Assembly (NCBI GenBank): GCA_963580455.1
Contig: OY756972.1
Coordinates: forward strand, 20,723,001-20,787,000
Source: Euonymus europaeus
Taxonomy: Eukaryota; Streptophyta; Magnoliopsida; Celastrales; Celastraceae
DNA length: 64,000 nt
Reading direction: 5' to 3'
Shown here: one piece after another, positions 56,707 to 64,000 of the stretch
How the letters are laid out: each line of letters starts with the position of its first letter
Numbering within the stretch: the first letter of the stretch is position 1
Made by a program: the position numbers and the translations under genes
The notes under the pieces: model-generated
What the model saw: the letters and a program-made list of their open reading frames with translations, nothing else
Told to the model about the DNA's origin: nothing
The model's database searches: none

Positions 56707-58809
56707 TCAGAAAGGGTGTTTTAAACAATCATGATCGAAGCTTGAGGCATGAGGCTCAGCAGAGGAGAACCATGCCGCAGAAAACAAATTAAAGATTACT
56801 TACTGCTCTTAAAAAATTCAATGTAATTACAGAATTCAGCAACTATATATGTTTTTTTTATCAATATTTCTTTTTGGAAGAGAAAATGCACACTTTTCCC
56901 ATAATTTTTTTTATATTTATACATGTCTTTTTTATTTATATGACGAACGGTTGAACCATCTCAACTGAGCTGAAATCCAGGGCGAGAGAACGCCTTCATT
57001 CGACCAAAAGCTATTGAGTGTGAGAGTTGAACATATTATCTCCATACTATCAAGGAATTACACAGTCAACTTAATCATTATATCCCAGCTAAAACTTCTT
57101 TGTTTGCACTTTTTTCTCCAATCTCCATTGAACAGAGAATCATAGGGATCTAAATATGGTTTGCTATTATACCAATAACATGCCCTTCTAGAACCTTAAT
57201 TAACCACTACTAGGCAAGCTCAACTGATGCTCCTTTCATTGCTGGGTGATGGAGCAATGCATAACAAAAAAAGGAGACAATTTAGGGTTATGTTTTATTG
57301 CATTTTTCATATAGGTAGTTTTTTTATATCTAATATTGATTATGAGCACTCTGTGAAAGTAGGCCCAATAAAGAGTCCAATACACTGCATACAAGCCTAA
57401 AATTGGAACAACTTAGATTGAAACTTATACAAGCACATCTCTCAATAAAATCACATCAACAAAACACAAATATCTGTACATTTTATCTCTTCTCCATTTT
57501 AGGCAAGCCAACAATTTTCCTCTCCTTCATAATTGTCCCCATTAAATTTACATCAAAATTAATAAAATCAAATCAACAAAACACAAATATCTGTACATTT
57601 ATCTCTTTTCCATTTTAGGCAAGCCAACAATTTTTCTCTCCTTCCTAATGTCCCCATTAAATTTACACCAAAATCAATATCGAGTCCCACTTTTATTATA
57701 AAAAGTCAAGTCATATATTCATCAACATCAGTAAAATACATATTTCGATACACCATATCAATAAAACACAGTCACATAAAAAAAATCAGTAAAACACATT
57801 TATCAATACAGTCACATCAACAACTAATGATCAATTAACTTTGACACTATTGGTTTCAAAAAAAAAAAAAAAAACTTTGACACTATTGTGGTTGCTCTAA
57901 GCACCTTGCGAAATTAGGCCCAATAAAAAGCCCAGTACACTGCATAGAGGCTTAAAAGTCGAAGAGCCTAGATTGAAGCTTATTTGAGCCCATACGGAGC
58001 ACCATAGGCCCGCCCACTAGCCCAGTAAAACGTTGACAAGTTTGATAATACTAATAGTTAAAAAAAAAATAATATATTGAATCGCTCTATTTGTTTTATC
58101 GCATATTCAACTTTCCAAATATTCTCAACATATTTTTTTCATTGCTGTAAAACGTGAGTTTACACAGACGACGACGAAGAACCAGTTTCGTGCTCAAACG
58201 TGAGTTTTGTTCGTTTATCGAAGGTACGCCTTGATTCTTGTTTTTTTTAGGGTTTCGATTTTGTATCTTAAATTTTTTGGGGTTTTAGTTTCGTTTGATT
58301 TTGGCCGAACCCACAGAGTAGGGTTCCAGCTAGTTTCAAGTAAGATTTCCAGAAGGATTAAGGCTCAATTTCCTTTGGAATTTGGTTCTTGTATGAAGTT
58401 GGGTTCAAGTTTGTTTCGATTTAGGATTTCGTAAGGATTAGGGTTTGATTTACTTTCGATTTTCGTTTCGATATGGAGTCAAAGCTCGAGTTTCATTTAT
58501 TTTGATTTCTGTATTGGTTTGTGGTTATGGAGTAAAACTAAAATAATTTTAAGTGGAGTATTTGCTGTTCCTGCTATTCCGTATTTCATGGTAACTGGAC
58601 TAGGATACATAGTGGATAAATTTTTCTGACGGCCATTATTGTTAGCTTGCTTTGTTGGTTTGGATACACTATACAGTATACAAGCTCCTTCACTTTTTGT
58701 GGACCTGACCTAGTAAAACTGTAAAATTATCATTGGTTTTGTTCTGAAGCAATTGAAAATAACTTTGTGTTTTTCTGCAGCTGTTTGACAAGATTGCCCA
58801 TGTGTTGAA
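56707..58809. other. Spacer and PRP40 promoter/leader
   Basis: Holds the 117-bp tandem duplication (57443-57676). A diverged block near 57,360-57,430 recurs near 57,915-57,985 (both with GGCCCAATAAA, ACACTGCATA and TAGATTGAA). The PRP40 leader follows. Its non-coding first exon probably ends at 58,223 (AAG followed by GTACGCC), and a leader intron reaches 58,780 (TTTTCTGCAG). Confidence 0.5.
57443..57676. repeat. Tandem duplication, unit about 117 bp, two copies
   Basis: AAAACACAAATATCTGTACA starts at 57461 and again at 57578. Both copies continue with CCATTTTAGGCAAGCCAACA and CCCCATTAAATTTACA. Several small differences (TTTT/TTT, CTTCA/CTTCC) make it older than the 132- and 103-bp pairs. 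Confidence 0.85.
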
Positions 58810-61800
58810 ATGGCCAACAGTTCTCAGTCCTCTGGGGCACAGGTAGCAAATATCTACATTGTCTCTTTGTATTTTAATTGATTTAAACTAGAAGTCCCCT
58901 TGTTCTTGGTGAAAATGTTGGACTGTTTATGTTGCACATGAACAAACGCAGTCTTTGTGTTTTGCATTATTTTTATTGGGTGCTGTTTTGGCGATTCTAT
59001 GATAACTGTGTTGATTATTTTTTTTAATATGGAAACATCTATTTTTCTTGTAATCTAGTATTTAAAAAAGAGAGAATTTGGAGTTTTGACTCAATGTGGG
59101 TCTGTCAGTCCATCAACTTTTGGTTCTTTACATAGACAGATAATTTCCTCTTTTCATCGTGCTCAGTGATGTTTCCTTGGTTGCAACTTTGTATGAATAT
59201 TTACATGTGCATTATATGCAAATGGATTGATGCAGTTTCGGCCAGTGTACCCAGCGCCACCAGCTGGCCAGCAGTTTTGGCCGGTTGGACAAGGCATGTC
59301 TTTCTCAAATGCCGGGATGCCAGCTGCCCCAAGTCAGCCGTTACAGTTTTCTCAACCAAGTCAACAATTACTGTCACGCCCAAGTCAACCTGGCCATGCA
59401 CTGCCTTCATCACAGGGTATACCGATGCAGTATCTTCAACAAAATAGGCCATTTTCTTCAGCTCCTCCACAGTCACAGCAAACTGGTCCCCCATTAGGCA
59501 ATCACATGCCTGGCTTAGGTCCTACTGGGGTGCCTCTTTCTTCATCATATACGGTTAGATATCTCAACCTTCCTGCATTTGCTTCTTGTGTGATTTGCTG
59601 GAGTATCTTATGACTATCTCAATGCTTTTGTCATTTCAGTTTGCTCCATCTTATGGTCAGCCACAAAATAACGTTAGTTCATCATCCCAGTTCCAACCAA
59701 TATCTCAAATGCATGCACCTTCTATGGGAGTTGCGGGACAACCTTGGTTGCCTCTGGGGAACCATAGCGCATCACATGCTGCGCCACCACAGCATGCTGG
59801 GCAATCTCCTGCATCTTATTCGTCAGAACCAGTTAGTATCTCTATGGATAAGACACTATTTTCTTCTTTTATTTTTTCTGTTGTTTTGACGGCCAGATCT
59901 AGGTCTGACCTCTTGTCATGCAATGCCAGCAAATGTTTCTTGCTGAGACTTGTTATGGAGCCATTGGCTTTTGGAGATAATAATGAATTTTTAACACTTT
60001 CGTTTTGACATTTTTGTTATGTGTTTTTGGGATAAGTTGCATACTTGTAATGACTTTCTTGGTTATATATATTTCTTCAAAGCGGTATAATTAATTTTGT
60101 AAACCTTACTTTCATCCAAAGAGCTTCCTGGGAACCATATCAGTGCCCTCTTGGTCAAATCACAATAATGGCCTCCCCATAATTTGGGGTTAAGATTATG
60201 CACATGTGCCTTTTCACAATCAATCTATAATAACAACTTGAACAGCTGGTTAGTGATAAAACAATAGTGTAATGTAAATTTATATATATATATATATTCT
60301 TAATTCTCTAAAGGTTTTACTAGTTTCCATTCACTTGCATAATACCCGTTTTCCTGTTTTGTTATCTTGTCAACCCCAACATTGGTTGTGATAAAGGCTA
60401 TGGTGATAATGTTAGATGTTACCTGCTTGTTGTTGAACCTGTCTAACTTTAATCTTTGATTCTATATTTCAATTGGATCACAGGCATTAGGTTCTTCTGG
60501 GCTTTCTCAACAATCCTCATCGGATTGGCAAGAGCATACATCTGCTGATGGAAGAAGGTACATTTTTTTGCTATTGCTGCAAAATTTTCATTCATAATTG
60601 TGTTTGTTAAGGTAGCCTTGCAATTTTTATGCTGTGGGATTGATTTTATTATTATAAGAATTTGGGACAATTCTGTACTTACAGTTATGAATATTGGAGT
60701 GAAAAAGGGGAAGTGTCTTCTAGACTCACCCTGAAGCTTTCTTTTTCTGCAAAAGAATTATCCTCTCTCTCTCTCTCGTCTTATTTTATATTTTAATTCC
60801 TCACTCACAAATCCAGCGTGTTATTGTAGCCTTTTCGATCATAGAGGACCTATTGAACCCACATCACATATGTTACAAGACTACCCGTACAGTTTTCTGC
60901 TAATTTGTTCAAAACGTTGACTTCCATTAGTATAAAATAATAAGGTAGATTATGAAGTGTTAATTCTGTCACCAGTCAAATTTGCTTGAACATCTTATGA
61001 CATTCCCCTATCCTTTTCCATCTGTTTTATATGTGCGTGGATGTTTACAGATATTATTACAATAAGAAGACAAAAGAATCTAGTTGGGAGAAGCCTTTGG
61101 AATTGATGACACCATTGGAGGTGAGCTAATCTAATTTTCTTGCATAACAATGTTGTTTCCATAGTCTGCTAAATGTGATTGTGATTTAGTTGGTCTTTCT
61201 TCTATATTATAATGCCTTTTATTTTAATGTGTATTGGTATTGCAATATCCCCTATATAGATCAATATTTTTTATTTGGATTTCTTCCATGCATGTTTCTT
61301 TACTGGTTTGTAGATATCCTGTGAACTTTGGAGAAAATTTACGATGTGCTCTCTGTGAAGACGGGCTTACACTTATTCAAGGCAGGCAACATTTTGTACT
61401 AATATCTTCTTATACATAGGATTTTTTCCGGTTGTTGGACGTACTTAAAAATGCTTGGAATTTATTTTGGTTTGTCTCTTTTTGCAAGCCTCTGTTGAAT
61501 AATCTTGGTGTAAATGTCTTATTTATATTCCGTTTAGTTTTTGTTTGGATGGAATTTCTTTTTGTTGTTTTCCCTTGTTTACATATGTTTTATTCATTTT
61601 TCACTTATGTTATGATGTTTATTTTGTTTCACCTTTGCTTGTGAAAGTATCTCTGTTTGGATCTTTTGCTTCATAGTTCATATTCACTTGTTTGGGGGCT
61701 TCTTGCCTACTGTCGTAAACTATTACAAGTATTCTTTGTTTTTAGTGTGCCTTTGACACTGCTGATTTTGGATTTTTCATCCATTTTGCTATCTTGTCTG

Positions 61801-64000
61801 TTCTATTTATTGAGGTATAAAATTGTGATTGGTACACAAAAGTATTGAAACTTGTGATATCATTTATTGTTTGTGTATTTCAAGTGTGCAGAAATCATAT
61901 TCTTAAGTTTTCAAAATTGGATATTTAATTTGCCCATTTATCATCCTTTTGTTGGCCATGGTCCAGTTATTTACTTGACCTGCTTTCATATTTATGATAG
62001 TAGATCAGTTAGTGCAAGAGCTTCACAAATCTCTTTGAGCTATTTTCATTATTCATTTCACGAATTTGTTTTTATACCTTTTGTTTGCCATGACTAACTT
62101 GTTTACTTGGCTTGCTTTCATATATATGATACTTGACTTTTTATTATTTGGTACATGATCTTCGCAAATATTTTTGAGCAATTTTCATTATTCATTCACT
62201 ACTCCATTTAAAATTCTGCTGTGGATCCTATAGAGGGCTGATGCATCGACAGTTTGGAAGGAGTTTACAACTCCAGAGGGAAGAAAGTGAGTTGTAGTTC
62301 TCATTTCTCTTTTAAAGTTCATTTATGCTTGCACCTGAATACTGGGGATGCTATCATTATCTTTTATATGATCACTGTAAATGTGTCATGTGCAGGTATT
62401 ATTACAACAAAGTCACAAAGCAGTCTAAATGGACAATTCCTGAGGAGCTTAAGGTGTATAACTGTGTTATCTTTAACCATTCTTTCTGCCACCTCAACTG
62501 TCCTCTTCCGGGAGCTTCTGCATTTTTGAGCTGATTTTTTTAATGTATGCTTGCAGTTAGCTCGTGACCAGGCTGAACAAGTCGTTAGCCAGGGAACAAA
62601 ATCAGATATGGTTACAACTTCTCATGCCCCAGCTGTTGTGGCTGTCTCCATTGGTGAAACATCTACTTCAGGAATCGGCTCAGCCACTAGCCCAGTTACA
62701 GTTACATCGGTTGGGGCTGTTGCTAATCCTTCTGTGGTGGTAGCTACTGGATCAACCACTCCAGAGCCATATTCTACTGTATCAAGTGTTGTAGCAGTTC
62801 AATCTCCTGCGGTAACTTTGACTCCTTTATCCACTGGTGTTTCAGGAAGTACTGGTGTTTCATCTGCTTTGGTGAGTGCCGTAACAACACCAGGGTATGG
62901 ACTTCTTTCCTTTCTCATCTTTAAATGATATTAAATGATATTAAGGATTTTTTTCTTTATCGTGTTCTGCCTTGGATATTTTCTACTTGTTCAGGAGTGG
63001 CTTTGATAAAACATCATCTCAAGATGCTACAAATTCTGTGGATGGATCTTTGACTCGGGATATTGAGGTATTTCTACTCTTCCTAGTGTTTCTACTCCCC
63101 GAAAAAGTGCCACAGAATCAGTCACAAACAAGTGAAATTTTCAGTTGGCCAGTGGGAGTTTTGGAAAAAAGTGCACAAATCTTGCCTATTTTCTAGAGAG
63201 CCTTATGTATCTTAGATTTTAGTTTAGGGAACCATTTTTAATTGAGGAGTTTTACTCTCAGGAAGCCAAAAAGGGCGGACTGGTTGCAGAGCAAATGAAT
63301 GCGATTCCTGTGGATGAGAAAGCATCTGATGATGAACCTCTAGTATATGCCAATAAACAGGTACCGACCATTTATTATTTGCCATTATATGGCCTACGGA
63401 CTCAACAACTCAAATTATTTTGCATCACTCATAAGGATGCATGTCTTCTTTTAATTCATATTTTCTTTTTCCTTGTATGATATGTTTACTCAGGAGGCAA
63501 AAAATGCATTCAAAGCGCTACTAGAATCTGCAAATGTTCAGTCTGATTGGACCTGGGAGCAGGTAACTTTCACTACTTGGCAAACATGTTGTCTATTGGT
63601 TGAGTTGCAAGAGTGCAACCTCGAGGTCACAAGTTGGATTCTTTAAAACATTCTCTCCACATATTATGTGGGGTTAAAGTGTGTATGCATCTTGCTTGTC
63701 CCCAACCCCCCACTCATTGCGGGAGCCGTGTGCACAAGAATTGTTTATGTTTGAATGAATGCTTTATGATTAATGTTGGAATTGTCTGCCAGACAATGCG
63801 GGAGATCATCAATGATAAGAGATATGCAGCTCTGAAAACACTTGGTGAGCGAAAACAGGCATTCAATGAGGTAAACCTTAAATGGAATGGTACAGTAATG
63901 GCATTTGGTTGATTTTAGACTCATCCTATAGTTGTTGGTTAATTTTATACAATGCTACAAGACTAACATACAACTTTCAATTTTGTTTCTACTTTCTAGT
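58810..64000 (+). CDS. PRP40A: Pre-mRNA-processing protein 40, N-terminal part
   Basis: The gene runs off the window. Exons: 58810-58842, 59236-59553, 59640-59831, 60484-60557, 61051-61120, 62234-62286, 62396-62453, 62557-62894, 62995-63067, 63262-63360, 63494-63562, 63793-63870, and the next begins at 64000. About 485 residues are present and all junction phases agree. PRP40 is a U1 snRNP-associated splicing factor that binds the RNA polymerase II tail through WW domains. The order is [15 protein letters not shown], a long Gln/Pro/Ser-rich region, then WW1 ([20 protein letters not shown]...W-KPLELMTP) and WW2 ([20 protein letters not shown]...WTIPEELK). A Ser/Thr/Val-rich linker follows, then the first FF domain starting [20 protein letters not shown]. 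Each WW domain is split by an intron just before or within the YYYN strand. The start context matches Arabidopsis PRP40A; the A versus B paralogue is not certain. Confidence 0.93.
63600..63757 (+). mobile_element. Au-like SINE fragment in PRP40 intron
   Basis: Lies in the intron 63563-63792. It contains TGCAACCTCGAGGTCACAAG followed by a B box-like GTTGGATTC, a GTGTGTATGCATCTTGC segment and the CCCCCCACTCATTGCGGGAG / CCGTGTGCAC end. Order and wording resemble the plant Au SINE family (CAACCTCGAGGTCAC, then a hairpin and GCGGGAGCCTTGTGCAC). Diverged and probably old. Confidence 0.6.

Overview
The window is nuclear DNA from a flowering plant, almost certainly a eudicot. Genes are split by GT-AG introns, spacers are AT-rich, and every recognisable gene belongs to a plant family. 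The species cannot be named from the sequence alone. Exon structures were built by hand from splice sites, reading frame and remembered family sequences; no alignment was run.

Layout. 0.3-0.9 kb (+): a secreted PLAT-domain stress protein. 5.6-7.6 kb (+): geranylgeranyl reductase CHLP, with a SINE-like insertion in its only intron. 9.4-12.9 kb (+): an AVT6-type amino acid transporter. 18.4-21.0 kb (+): a CSLC xyloglucan glucan synthase. 23.3-25.4 kb (-): a bHLH74-like transcription factor. 29.1-33.9 kb (+): a complete, apparently very young Ty1/copia retrotransposon. 40.0-43.2 kb (-): an AINTEGUMENTA-like double-AP2 factor with a 9-nt microexon. 49.8-52.1 kb (-): a plastid-targeted DUF3054 membrane protein. 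53.0-53.5 kb (+): a chimeric pseudogene joining a mitochondrial aspartate aminotransferase start to a DUF538 fragment. 56.2-56.7 kb (+): a DUF688-like gene with one frameshift. 58.8 kb to the window end (+): splicing factor PRP40, cut by the window edge.

The genes are independent housekeeping or developmental loci and do not form a pathway. CHLP and DUF3054 are plastid proteins, CSLC makes cell wall glucan, ANT and bHLH74 are nuclear regulators, and PRP40 acts in the spliceosome. Spacers hold mobile-element debris: two 5'-truncated LINE tails with target-site duplications, several SINE-like elements, Tourist-like MITEs with TAA duplications, a dispersed repeat of about 270 bp in several copies, and at least four local tandem duplications with units of 103-132 bp.

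I found no convincing new biological system. The observations most worth checking are the aspartate aminotransferase/DUF538 chimera, the copia element with LTRs identical except for a 115-bp duplication in one of them, the DUF688 frameshift and the apparent internal deletion in the AVT6-type transporter.
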